Shown: in pieces, positions 27,385-35,437 of the stretch | How positions within the stretch are numbered: position 1 is the first letter of the stretch | Layout of the letters: the number at the start of each line of letters is the position of its first letter | Assembly (NCBI GenBank): GCA_016209895.1 | Contig: JACQVH010000294.1 | Coordinates: forward strand, 1-47,144 | DNA length: 47,144 nucleotides | Direction: 5' to 3' | Origin: Candidatus Hydrogenedentota bacterium | Lineage (GTDB): Bacteria; Hydrogenedentota; Hydrogenedentia; Hydrogenedentales; SLHB01 | Made by a program: the position numbers and the translations under genes | Notes under the pieces: model-generated | The model's database searches: none | Told to the model about the DNA's origin: nothing | The model's input: the letters and a program-made list of their open reading frames with translations, nothing else

Positions 27385-28680
27385 GTGGAAAAAGTTGTCA
27401 GTCTCTGCAAGCGCCGCGGGTTTATTTTCCAGTCAAGCGAAATTTATGGCGGCGTGAACGGTTGCTGGGATTTCGGGCCGCTGGGCGTCGAGCTCAAACG
27501 CAATCTCAAGAATGACTGGTGGTACGTAAACGTCTTGCAGCGCGACGACATGGTCGGGCTGGATGCCAGCATTATCATGCACCCGCAGGTCTGGGTGGCC
27601 AGCGGACACGTCGAACAGTTCCATGACATGCTGGTGGACTGCAAGTCATGCAAGCACCGGTTCCGCCAGGACCACTTGGACGGCAGCCGCTGCCCGGATT
27701 GCGGCGGCGAACTGACCGAGCCCAAGGCCTTCAACAGCATGTTGCGCACGCGCCTCGGGGTCAGCGACGATACGGCCACGGATACGTATTTGCGGCCTGA
27801 GACCTGCCAGTCCATCTTCGTGGACTTCAAGGATATCTACGCGACTTCGCGGATGAAAATCCCGTTCGGAATTGCACAGATCGGCAAGAGCTTCCGCAAC
27901 GAAGTGAACCCACGCAATTTCATTTTCCGGAGCCGGGAGTTCGAGCAGATGGAAATCGAGTTCTTCTGCAAAGAGCCGGAAGAAGCCAAGTGGTTCGAGC
28001 ATTGGCTCGAGTGCATCTGGACTTGGTACACGGACGTCGGTCTGAACCCGAAGAAAATCCGTTGGTTTGAACATCCGAAGGAAGCCCTCGCTCACTATTC
28101 CAAACGCACAACGGACCTGGAATACGAATTTCCTTTCGGCTGGGGCGAGTTGCAGGGTCTGGCCAACCGCGGCACATTTGATCTCACGCAACATGCCCAG
28201 CATTCGGGAAAAGACTTGTCCTTCTTCGATCCCGACAGCAAGGAGCGGTTCGTGCCATCGGTCATCGAGCCTTCGGCCGGCGTAGACCGTACCTGTCTCG
28301 CGATCTTATGCGATGCTTACGAGGAGGACGTTATTGACGAAGAGCCGCGCGTAGTCATGCGCTTTCATCCGCGAATTGCACCGATCAAGGCGGGCGTCTT
28401 TCCGCTGGTGAAAAAGGACGGTCTCGCGGACATTGCTCGGGACCTCGAGCGCAAACTTCGCAGGAAATTCGCCACGTTCTACGATCAGGGCGGCGCGATC
28501 GGACGGCGGTACCGTCGCATGGACGAAATCGGGACCCCGTTCTGTATCACGGTGGACTACGAAACCAAGGAGAACAGCACGGTCACCATCCGCGAGCGCG
28601 ATACGACAAAGCAGGAGCGGCTGCCAATGGACGAGGTCGGGGCATACCTGGAGAAGCGATGCACTTCCGAACGGAATTGA
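27385..28680 (+). CDS. glyS: Glycine--tRNA ligase, dimeric (alpha2) type
   Basis: The 431-residue class II synthetase of the eukaryote/archaea/Gram-positive-like dimeric type has GFIFQSSEIYGGVNGCWDFG at the N-terminus and a zinc site (CKSC...CPDC) near 90-110. Motif 2 (GKSFRNEVNPR...FRSREFEQMEIE) lies near 170-195, motif 3 (PSVIEPSAGVDRT) near 290, and an anticodon-binding C-domain follows. It charges tRNA-Gly in the cytoplasm. The start is GTG 27385 with GGAGG 5 bp ahead; TTG 27373 would place the ribosome site inside the gene. It is followed by a methyltransferase 16 bp later. Confidence 0.93.
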   Translation: MEKVVSLCKRRGFIFQSSEIYGGVNGCWDFGPLGVELKRNLKNDWWYVNVLQRDDMVGLDASIIMHPQVWVASGHVEQFHDMLVDCKSCKHRFRQDHLDGSRCPDCGGELTEPKAFNSMLRTRLGVSDDTATDTYLRPETCQSIFVDFKDIYATSRMKIPFGIAQIGKSFRNEVNPRNFIFRSREFEQMEIEFFCKEPEEAKWFEHWLECIWTWYTDVGLNPKKIRWFEHPKEALAHYSKRTTDLEYEFPFGWGELQGLANRGTFDLTQHAQHSGKDLSFFDPDSKERFVPSVIEPSAGVDRTCLAILCDAYEEDVIDEEPRVVMRFHPRIAPIKAGVFPLVKKDGLADIARDLERKLRRKFATFYDQGGAIGRRYRRMDEIGTPFCITVDYETKENSTVTIRERDTTKQERLPMDEVGAYLEKRCTSERN

Positions 28681-28696
28681 GTGAGGCGAACGCTGT

Positions 28697-29431
28697 GTGA
28701 GGGTTGATTACGATCAGGTTGCCCCGAGGTACGACCAGTACCGGCGCGGCGGAGGACCTTACTTGAGCGTGGTGACGCGGTTGGCCGAAGCGTGTGCCGC
28801 GCAGCGCGTACTCGAGTTGGGTGCGGGCACCGGGAGTAATTCCCGTTACTTCCTTGAAGTGCATCCTTGCTTGTTCATCGGCCTCGACCTATCGGCCAAG
28901 ATGCTCGCGCAGGCATGTGCAAAACCGATTAATGCGCACTGGACTCAAGCCTGCGCCACCCAACTCCCGTTAAGGAGTCGTAGCATGGATTTTGTATTTG
29001 GTTGCTACGTGCTGCATCACGTCCAGCGCTTGGACGATGTCTTTCACGAGTGTGCCCGCGTCCTGGACCATGGCGGCGTGGCCTTTGTAACCAGTCCGCC
29101 GGATTTCATCCGGCGGCATCCCATGAACCAATACTTTCCCAGTTTTGCCCGCGTGGATGGAGCGCGATTTCGAAGCTTCGAGGAGATCGCGTCGAATTTG
29201 AAGCGCGCCGGATTCGACGACATCGGTTCGGAGCGCGTTTACGCCGAACCGGTACCGATTGACCAATCTTATGCCGAAAAGGTCGCAAACAAGTTCATTT
29301 CTACGTACGACTTGATCCCGCCGGAGGAGTTCGAACAAGGATTACGCCGCCTCCGCGCCGACCTAGATACCCACGGCCGACTGGACACCGATATGGTCTG
29401 GGAATCGCTCGTGGTCTGGGGGTTTCGATGA
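28697..29431 (+). CDS. Class I SAM-dependent methyltransferase
   Basis: The 244-residue protein has motif I VLELGAGTGSNSRYF near residue 37, the acidic GLDLSAKM near 59, and FVFGCYVLHHVQRLDDVF near 95-112, the usual signature of Methyltransf_11 proteins. The substrate is not predictable; the start (VDYDQVAPRYDQYR) resembles small-molecule methyltransferases. GTG 28697 is used, with AGGCGA upstream. It lies 16 bp behind glyS and overlaps rsgA as ATGA, so glyS, the methyltransferase and rsgA form a likely translation-related operon. That context raises, but does not prove, an RNA or ribosome-related target. Confidence 0.85.
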   Translation: MRVDYDQVAPRYDQYRRGGGPYLSVVTRLAEACAAQRVLELGAGTGSNSRYFLEVHPCLFIGLDLSAKMLAQACAKPINAHWTQACATQLPLRSRSMDFVFGCYVLHHVQRLDDVFHECARVLDHGGVAFVTSPPDFIRRHPMNQYFPSFARVDGARFRSFEEIASNLKRAGFDDIGSERVYAEPVPIDQSYAEKVANKFISTYDLIPPEEFEQGLRRLRADLDTHGRLDTDMVWESLVVWGFR

Positions 29432-30471
29432 AGCCGCGTCGCGGCAAGGACCAGCGCAAGCAGCTATCGCAGCGGGACTGGCATGCGCTCGAGGATGATC
29501 CCTTTCAAGCGCGAGGTTCCAAGCCGTATGCCGAAGGAAAGGCGCGCGCGCTGGCATCAACGCTACCGCTGATGGACTGGAGCCTTACGCCGCCCAACGG
29601 CGTCGTCGTGTCGCACGTCGGCGCGTGGGCGTTCGTTTACATCGAAGGACAAGAGTTCCAGTGTGTCATTGACGAACGCATGGGCGACGACGTGGCGACG
29701 CTGGTGGCCCCCGGAGACCTAGTCCGTGTCGAGTTCGAAAACGACCAATGGATTGTCCGGGCCGTGGCGCCGCGCCGGTCCAAGCTCAGCCGATTAGCGT
29801 TGCGGCACGCCCGCGTGTCCGAACAGGTAATCGCGGCCAACATAGACTTGCTCGTCGTGATCGCCTCGGTCGTACAGCCGCGGTTCAAACCCGGACTGGT
29901 GGACCGCTATCTGATTACCGCCGAGGTCGGCGGGGTTCAACCGATGCTCTGCGTCAACAAGATGGACCTCGTCGAAACTGAACCGGAAGAGATATCGGCG
30001 TATCGCAGCTTGGCTTTACCGGTAGTCGCCACCAGTTGCCGTACTGGCGCGGGGCTCGATGAACTGCGGCGGCAACTCGAAGGCAAAATAAGCGTCTTAG
30101 CGGGACACAGCGGCGTCGGGAAATCCACGATCATTCGATCACTGTGCCCCGAATTGGAAATCCCTGTCGCCGAGATCAGCGCGTCCACACAGAAAGGGCG
30201 GCACACCACGACACGCGGCTATTTGCACGTGTTGCCCGGCGACATTCGGATCATTGATACACCGGGCACGCGCGAACTCGGTCTCACCGGCATTTCGCGC
30301 GAAGAGGTGAAACTCTACTTCCCAGAAATCGTGGCCCGGGCCACCGAGTGCCGCTTCCGCGACTGTACCCATACTCACGAGCCCAACTGCGCCGTCCGCG
30401 CGGCCGTCGAATCCAGCCAAATCCCCAAACTCCGATACGATTCGTATCTACGCATTCGAGAAAGTCTGTAA
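29428..30471 (+). CDS. rsgA: Ribosome small-subunit biogenesis GTPase RsgA
   Basis: The 347-residue protein has an N-terminal OB-fold (about 55-115), then a circularly permuted GTPase: G4 NKMD at 177-180 comes before G1 GHSGVGKST at 226-234 and G3 DTPG at 277-280. The C-terminal zinc finger uses Cys308, Cys313, a His near 315 and Cys321. RsgA binds the 30S subunit at the decoding site and releases RbfA late in assembly. It overlaps the methyltransferase stop by ATGA. Behind it lie GGTTTCC heptads and a TTCATCC heptad block. Confidence 0.94.
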   Translation: MKPRRGKDQRKQLSQRDWHALEDDPFQARGSKPYAEGKARALASTLPLMDWSLTPPNGVVVSHVGAWAFVYIEGQEFQCVIDERMGDDVATLVAPGDLVRVEFENDQWIVRAVAPRRSKLSRLALRHARVSEQVIAANIDLLVVIASVVQPRFKPGLVDRYLITAEVGGVQPMLCVNKMDLVETEPEEISAYRSLALPVVATSCRTGAGLDELRRQLEGKISVLAGHSGVGKSTIIRSLCPELEIPVAEISASTQKGRHTTTRGYLHVLPGDIRIIDTPGTRELGLTGISREEVKLYFPEIVARATECRFRDCTHTHEPNCAVRAAVESSQIPKLRYDSYLRIRESL

Positions 30472-30482
30472 ATGCGGTCCCG

Positions 30483-30507
30483 GGTTTCCGATTTCCGGTT
30501 TCCAGTT
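30483..30507. repeat. Heptad (GGTTTCC) repeat behind rsgA
   Basis: Three heptads, GGTTTCC GATTTCC GGTTTCC, followed by AGTT match the block at 10328-10352 at 23 of 25 positions. It runs directly into the TTCATCC heptads at 30507-30532. Confidence 0.65.
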
Positions 30508-30532
30508 TTCATCCTTCATCCTTCACACTTCA
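30507..30532. repeat. Heptad (TTCATCC) repeat, left 26-bp direct repeat of the ABC operon
   Basis: The 26 bp are identical to 33809-33834, in the same orientation 3302 bp away. The unit is TTCATCC with a TTCACAC variant. The last three bases form the stop codon (TCA on plus, TGA on minus) of the permease gene. Confidence 0.8.
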
Positions 30533-31384
30533 GCCTTTCACGGCGCCAAGTTGGATGCCGCGCACGAGGTGCCGCTGCATCACGACGAAGAGGACGATCA
30601 GCGGCACGATATTCATGACCGACGCGGCCATGATGAGATTAGTTTGACGACCGTAGATGGAGTCGAAATAGAGCATGCCGATGGGCAGCGTCCGCAGGTG
30701 CTCGCTCTTGATCAACACCAACGGCCAGAAGAAACTTCCGTAGTTACCCATGAACGTAAAGATCGATAGGACGATCAGTCCTGGGCGCGCCAACGGCAGG
30801 ATGATATCCCAGTAGATGCGCCAATGCGACGCGCCGTCCATCGTCGCGGCCTCGTCCAGCGACGGCGAGATAGTCAGCATGAATTGCCGCAAAAGAAACG
30901 TGCCGAAGGCGCTGAACGAAGCCGGCACGATTAGACCGAGATACGAGTCGAGCAGATGTAACTGCACCATCAGCGTGTAATTCGGAATCATCGTGACCAC
31001 GCCCGGCACCATCATCGTGGCGAGATAGAGCTTGAACACCGCATCGCGTCCGGGCCAGCACATCCGCGCGAACGCGTATGCGGCCAGCGAACTCGTAAAA
31101 CACGTCAGCAACGTGACCCACGCCGCTACGAACACGCTGTTGAAGTAGTATTTCTTGAAGGAGATGTCTTTGGAGTTGAGCACGTCCGTGTAATTTTCCG
31201 GATGCCACTCGCTCGGCAGCGGGTTGGTTTGCCGGATTTCGGAAAGCGGCTTGAAACTGGCCAGCACCATCCAGGTAAACGGGAACAGCGTGGTCAGTGC
31301 GAAAAGAAACAGGAGGGCATGAGACGTGTAGAAGCGTCCACGTCGGAACCACCACTGGCCTTTTCGAGTATCAGTAATTGACAT
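30530..31384 (-). CDS. Carbohydrate ABC transporter permease (MalG-like)
   Basis: The 284-residue protein has six membrane helices and the coupling loop EAATMDGASHWRIYWDIILPLARP at about 190-213, the EAA motif contacting the ATPase. It is of the MalG/UgpE type. Together with the MalF-like gene it forms the inner-membrane channel of a binding-protein-dependent sugar importer. It overlaps the upstream permease gene by 14 bp. The stop codon is within the TTCATCC repeat. No ATP-binding subunit gene is in this operon, so a shared MsmX/UgpC-type ATPase elsewhere is likely. Confidence 0.9.
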   Translation of the reverse strand: MSITDTRKGQWWFRRGRFYTSHALLFLFALTTLFPFTWMVLASFKPLSEIRQTNPLPSEWHPENYTDVLNSKDISFKKYYFNSVFVAAWVTLLTCFTSSLAAYAFARMCWPGRDAVFKLYLATMMVPGVVTMIPNYTLMVQLHLLDSYLGLIVPASFSAFGTFLLRQFMLTISPSLDEAATMDGASHWRIYWDIILPLARPGLIVLSIFTFMGNYGSFFWPLVLIKSEHLRTLPIGMLYFDSIYGRQTNLIMAASVMNIVPLIVLFVVMQRHLVRGIQLGAVKG

Positions 31385-32354
31385 AGCGGCTCCCGAATCG
31401 CCAATTCAACAGCGTAACCGCGAAGATGATGATGAAAAGAATCCACGCGATGGCGGACGCGTAGCCGATTTGAAATTCTTCGAAGGCCTTCACGTAGATG
31501 TAGTAAGAAAGCGTGGTGGTGGTTCCGGCGGGTCCGCCCAGGGTCATGACCCGTGCTTGCTCGAAGCCGCCTTGCAGTCCGCCGATGAAACTCATCACCA
31601 CAATGAAGAAGGTCGTCGGTGCGAGTTGTGGCCAAGTTACATGCCGGAATTTGGAGCAGGCGCCCGCTCCGTCCATCTCCGCCGCTTCATAGAGATCCTG
31701 CGGGATATTTGAAATGCCGGCGAGATAGAGAAGCAGATTGCCACCCCCCACCGCCGTCCAAATACCCATGATGATGATCGCGTCGCGCGCCCCCAGGCCG
31801 AACTGGTCCGGCGAAAACCCCGCATACTCGACCGCCAAAGCCAAGGGGTTCTGGGTCGAAGTAAGCCACGTGGGTGCTTTGACGGAGGTCAGGCCCGCCC
31901 AGTCGAACAGTGTTTCCAGGACTTGGTTAATCGGCCCGAATTCCGGGTTGTAGAGCGCTTTCCAGAGGATGAAGAGCGCGACCCCCGACGTGAAGCTCGG
32001 CAGGTAGAAAAGTGTACGATACACAACCACGCCGCGCAGGGGCTGACTCAGAATGACTGCCAGCAATAGGGAGCCTGCGATGGCGACGGGCAGGCCCAAC
32101 ATCAGGTACGCCGTGTTCACGAAGTACCGGTGGAAGTCCGGCGACTGCATCAGCTTGAGAAAGTTGTCCAACCCGACCCATTGGAGCGGCACGGTCTTCA
32201 TCAGGTTCCAATTGGTGAACGAAGCGGCGAGTGAGAAGACCACCGGCCCAAATGTAAAGATGACGAATCCAAGAAAGTTTGGGAGAAGAAAAGCGCCGGC
32301 AATGATCGTGGCGGACAGCCGTCTTCTCAAGGCGCGTCCTCTTCGCGGTCCCAC
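31371..32354 (-). CDS. Carbohydrate ABC transporter permease (MalF-like)
   Basis: The 327-residue protein has six predicted membrane helices (first at about 15-38, GAFLLPNFLGFVIFTFGP) and the EAA motif EAAEMDGAGACSKFRHVTWPQL near 227-248. It resembles UgpA/LacF-type permeases, with an enlarged periplasmic loop at about 135-180. It overlaps the binding-protein gene by 28 bp and the MalG-like gene by 14 bp, so all three are tightly coupled. The first dozen Arg-rich residues could be an over-extended start. Confidence 0.9.
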   Translation of the reverse strand: MGPRRGRALRRRLSATIIAGAFLLPNFLGFVIFTFGPVVFSLAASFTNWNLMKTVPLQWVGLDNFLKLMQSPDFHRYFVNTAYLMLGLPVAIAGSLLLAVILSQPLRGVVVYRTLFYLPSFTSGVALFILWKALYNPEFGPINQVLETLFDWAGLTSVKAPTWLTSTQNPLALAVEYAGFSPDQFGLGARDAIIIMGIWTAVGGGNLLLYLAGISNIPQDLYEAAEMDGAGACSKFRHVTWPQLAPTTFFIVVMSFIGGLQGGFEQARVMTLGGPAGTTTTLSYYIYVKAFEEFQIGYASAIAWILFIIIFAVTLLNWRFGSRYVNY

Positions 32355-33718
32355 GCGGGACGCGCTCCGCGTTTGACTGCGGCGTAGTATTGCTCTCGCA
32401 GTTCCGGGTCCAACCGCAATTGCTCGACGATGGCTTCGTTGATCTTACGAGCGGCATCCCGCATGGCCCGTGTGGCCGGCTTCACGTTGGCCTTGACCAT
32501 GTCCAACTGCTCGACCAGAATGCGGTCCACGGTCTGACCGTTGACGTAAGCACTTACCTGCATCGGCTCTGCATTCTCGAGCGCGCTTCGCCACACCGCG
32601 TTGTAGTCCTCTTCCGGATGTTCAGGGTTATAGAGGAACCCCTCCGTATAGTTGTACTTCTTCACAGGCGCCAGCGCGTCGGCCTGCTCATTAATGAGGT
32701 CGTTCCATGGCTGGCTGTGCAGGTATTCCAGGAAGCACAGCGCGCCCTCAATGTTGTGACTCTTCGCGTTTACCAGCGTAGACCGCCCGCCCCCGAAGAC
32801 GCGCCGGCTCGGACCGCGCGGCAATTCCACCGCACCCAAACGTAGTTTCGAATACGTCTCGTTTCGCAAGAGGCATAGCCACCAGCGACCCCCGATTGCC
32901 ATCGCCCCGCGGCCCGCGCCGAACAGGTCTATGATCCCGCCGCCCTGCGCGCCCGCACCCCATCCCCCACTCCCGGACATCGCCGCCTCCTCGGTCGGGG
33001 TCGGCATTACTTTGTGCTTGTAGATCAGGTCCTGCATAAATTGGACTGCCTGGCATGCTTTTGGCTCATCCAGTACGGACCGCGTACCTTCCGAGGTGTA
33101 AATGTTTGCGCCCCATTGCGCCAGCGCCGATTGCCAATCCCAATATCCGATGAATCCGAAACGAACTGGCCGCCCACGACTGTCCCGTTTTGTCAATCTT
33201 TGCGCAATCTCGATGAACTCGGTCCATGTCCAGTCATTGGGCGGATACGGTTCACCGGCCTCGTCGAAAATTGCCTTGTTGAACCACATCGCCGGCGCAT
33301 GCGCGTTATCCGGATGGCCGTATTCGCGCCCATCAAGTGTCACCAACGGACGTAGACAAGGCCACACCGCGCTCGGGTCTACACCCCGTTGCAGCAGGGC
33401 TTCGGTGCTGTCCAACGCGATCCCTGAACGCACGAAGGCCGTCAACTGAAACCCGCTGTAGCAATCGAACACGTCCGGACCGACCCCCGCCAGGCATTGC
33501 ACGATCACTTTCTCCATCGTCGAATTTTGCGGGTCCAGCTTCAGGCGATACTGTGGGTAGAGTTGGTTGAACAGCGCGATCTGCTCTCGCCGCATCGGAT
33601 TGTCGTCGCTGCACCACACCAGTTCGATGCGGTCATTCTCCGCGACCGGCTGCCACCACCACGCCGCCACCGACAGCGCCGACATCACCAGGAACAAGCT
33701 GAGGAATACGTATTTCAT
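32327..33718 (-). CDS. Extracellular sugar-binding protein of an ABC importer
   Basis: The 463-residue protein begins with a membrane-spanning signal (KYVFLSLFLVMSALSVAAWWW) without a clear lipobox, so it may stay anchored. The body is a family-1 solute-binding fold: NPMRREQIALFNQLYPQ near 40, GPDVFDCY near 78, PPNDWTWTEFIEIAQRL near 138. A Gly-rich loop (GSGGWGAGAQGGG) near 243-256 is an unusual insertion. The substrate is presumably an oligosaccharide, but it is not readable by eye. It is first in the operon; the upstream gap of about 195 bp contains the right-hand copy of the 26-bp repeat. Confidence 0.87.
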   Translation of the reverse strand: MKYVFLSLFLVMSALSVAAWWWQPVAENDRIELVWCSDDNPMRREQIALFNQLYPQYRLKLDPQNSTMEKVIVQCLAGVGPDVFDCYSGFQLTAFVRSGIALDSTEALLQRGVDPSAVWPCLRPLVTLDGREYGHPDNAHAPAMWFNKAIFDEAGEPYPPNDWTWTEFIEIAQRLTKRDSRGRPVRFGFIGYWDWQSALAQWGANIYTSEGTRSVLDEPKACQAVQFMQDLIYKHKVMPTPTEEAAMSGSGGWGAGAQGGGIIDLFGAGRGAMAIGGRWWLCLLRNETYSKLRLGAVELPRGPSRRVFGGGRSTLVNAKSHNIEGALCFLEYLHSQPWNDLINEQADALAPVKKYNYTEGFLYNPEHPEEDYNAVWRSALENAEPMQVSAYVNGQTVDRILVEQLDMVKANVKPATRAMRDAARKINEAIVEQLRLDPELREQYYAAVKRGARPAWDREEDAP

Positions 33719-33808
33719 GTAATGCGACGACCTTTACCCGGCACGGCCAAAGTGTACCCACGCCTCCCGCCAGAATTCCACCAATTGCCCGATGTCCCGC
33801 CCTCCTTA

Positions 33809-33834
33809 TTTCATCCTTCATCCTTCACACTTCA
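33809..33834. repeat. Heptad (TTCATCC) repeat, right 26-bp direct repeat of the ABC operon
   Basis: Identical 26-bp copy of 30507-30532; heptads continue to about 33848 (TTCATCC TTCATCA). It lies between the binding-protein gene start and the tRNA. Confidence 0.8.
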
Positions 33835-33914
33835 TCCTTCATCATTCCGGTCCGACTTGAACCCATCGCCCACATTCTGTTAGCGTTTGATAAGCTGGCC
33901 CACGCGCCAGCCGT

Positions 33915-33990
33915 GGGGGTGTAGCTCAGATGGGAGAGCGCTTCGTTCGCAACGAAGAGGTCGGCGGTTCGATCCCGCTCACCTCCACCA
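33915..33990 (+). tRNA. tRNA-Ala (anticodon CGC)
   Basis: The 76 bases fold as a full cloverleaf. The acceptor stem GGGGGTG pairs with CACCTCC (one G-T), the D-stem is GCTC/GAGC, and the anticodon stem CTTCG/CGAAG has loop TTCGCAA, giving anticodon CGC (codon GCG). The T-arm is GGCGG-TTCGATC-CCGCT, the discriminator base is A, and CCA is encoded. Confidence 0.96.
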
Positions 33991-34144
33991 ATAAAACATC
34001 CGCATGACTCGTACCCTCGCATGATCCGTCTTGTTACCCCTGTTCGGACCCTCGACTGGATTGCCACTGTTGGAAAGGGGCGGGCTGTCGTATAGGCTAT
34101 TCTTGTCTGATGGGAAGCAATCGGTTGAGGCGGGAGGTCAAGTC

Positions 34145-35215
34145 ATGACAACCGGGCAAATGGAACCGACCAGAGCCATTGATCTCGGACGCGACTTTTT
34201 CCACGAGGTGGTGCGCCCGGCGATCGAGGAGGCGTGTCCGGAACTGCTGGCGCAGGCCGCGTGCGGGCGGTTCGGCCTGGGCAGCGAATGCTTGGGGCTG
34301 GACGACGCCATCAGTCGCGACCACCACTGGGGTCCCCGTGTGGATATGCTATTTCCCGAAAAACTCATCACCGACGAAATCTACGGCAAGCTGAGAGTGG
34401 TCAGCGCCCGATTCCCAACGCACTTTCGCGGTTTTCCTTTGGAAGCCGGCCACGTCGGCGGCCCGGGCATTGCCCCCGAAGGATTGAATAGTTTCCTGCG
34501 GCGAAGTGTCGGTCGCACGACCACGCCGGAATCACTGGCCGATTGGTTGGACATCCCCGAAGAAGATATCGTGCACGTTATCAATGGTGAAGTGTGGCAC
34601 GATGCGCCTGGCGAGTTCACTCGGATACGTGCCGTCTACAGCGACTACTATCCCGAACCCGTCTGGAAACGCCGGATCGCCCACTGGTGCCGCTATGCGA
34701 GCGGGATGGGTCTCTACCCCATCCGCCGGGCCGTGCTGCGCGGAAATCTGATGTACGCCTTCACCGCCTTCGGACGTTGCGTGAAACTGACCGTCGAGCT
34801 AACGTTTCTCCTCAACCGGACGTACTTCCCGTATGACAAGTGGCTATACCCCATGTTTCGCCGCTTGCCCAAGATCGCCCCGGAAATGGACCCGTTGCTC
34901 GAGGAATGTCTTGAGTCGGCTACCACCTGGGAGCGCCGCATAGAATTGCTGGAACGCGCGCACGCGTTGCTGGATACGGCGATGGTCACGGACGGCATCA
35001 TCAAACGGCACGCGCGCTACGTGGCGTCAACGACCGCCGGGTACCGCCTGCTGGAACACGCTTATCAGGAGCTTATTCAGCAATCGCCGGAAGAAATCAG
35101 GACGCACGTGCCCTTATGGGACCAGAGATTCCTGGAAGAATTCCACAGCGGTTTTGTCAACGGCCTGACCCCCGAAGCCTGGGACAAAATGCTGAATCTT
35201 CAAACCGGCGTATAG
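34145..35215 (+). CDS. DUF4037 domain-containing protein (nucleotidyltransferase-like N-terminus)
   Basis: The 356-residue protein has GLGSECLGLDDAISRDHHWGPR at about 46-67, the conserved opening of DUF4037 proteins, which looks like the GS...D-x-D core of a polymerase-beta-type nucleotidyltransferase. The remainder is helical and rich in aromatics, ending with family-typical DQRFLEEFHSGFVNGL. The biological role of DUF4037 proteins is not established. The start is ATG 34145, with GGGAGG 9 bp before it; 38 further in-frame codons upstream are probably not translated. It follows the tRNA by 150 bp. Confidence 0.78.
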   Translation: MTTGQMEPTRAIDLGRDFFHEVVRPAIEEACPELLAQAACGRFGLGSECLGLDDAISRDHHWGPRVDMLFPEKLITDEIYGKLRVVSARFPTHFRGFPLEAGHVGGPGIAPEGLNSFLRRSVGRTTTPESLADWLDIPEEDIVHVINGEVWHDAPGEFTRIRAVYSDYYPEPVWKRRIAHWCRYASGMGLYPIRRAVLRGNLMYAFTAFGRCVKLTVELTFLLNRTYFPYDKWLYPMFRRLPKIAPEMDPLLEECLESATTWERRIELLERAHALLDTAMVTDGIIKRHARYVASTTAGYRLLEHAYQELIQQSPEEIRTHVPLWDQRFLEEFHSGFVNGLTPEAWDKMLNLQTGV

Positions 35216-35274
35216 CGCGCCACGGCGGCTCTGTCCCCTGCTGTCATTCCTCGTCCCACGTGCTCCACTTACTG

Positions 35275-35351
35275 TCATTCTGAGCGCCAGCGAAGAATCT
35301 CACACACCAAAGGCCTGGGTACAAGAGGTGCCTCGACGTCGCTCAGCATGA
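35275..35351. repeat. TCATTCTGAGCG inverted-repeat element (REP-like)
   Basis: The left end TCATTCTGAGCG at about 35275 is matched at 11 of 12 positions by the reverse complement of the right end CGCTCAGCATGA at about 35340-35351. The internal sequence contains the GCGAAGAATCTC box. Elements with the TGTCATTCTGAGCG...GAAGAATCT core are scattered in many bacterial phyla. It lies between the DUF4037 gene and the sugar dehydrogenase. Confidence 0.65.
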
Positions 35352-35437
35352 GAGGCGCGGCGGTACATACAGCGAGGCGGGACTTTTCGCCTGCCCATAA
35401 ACGTTCTGTCCTTGACAACAGATTCGAGGCATTATAC

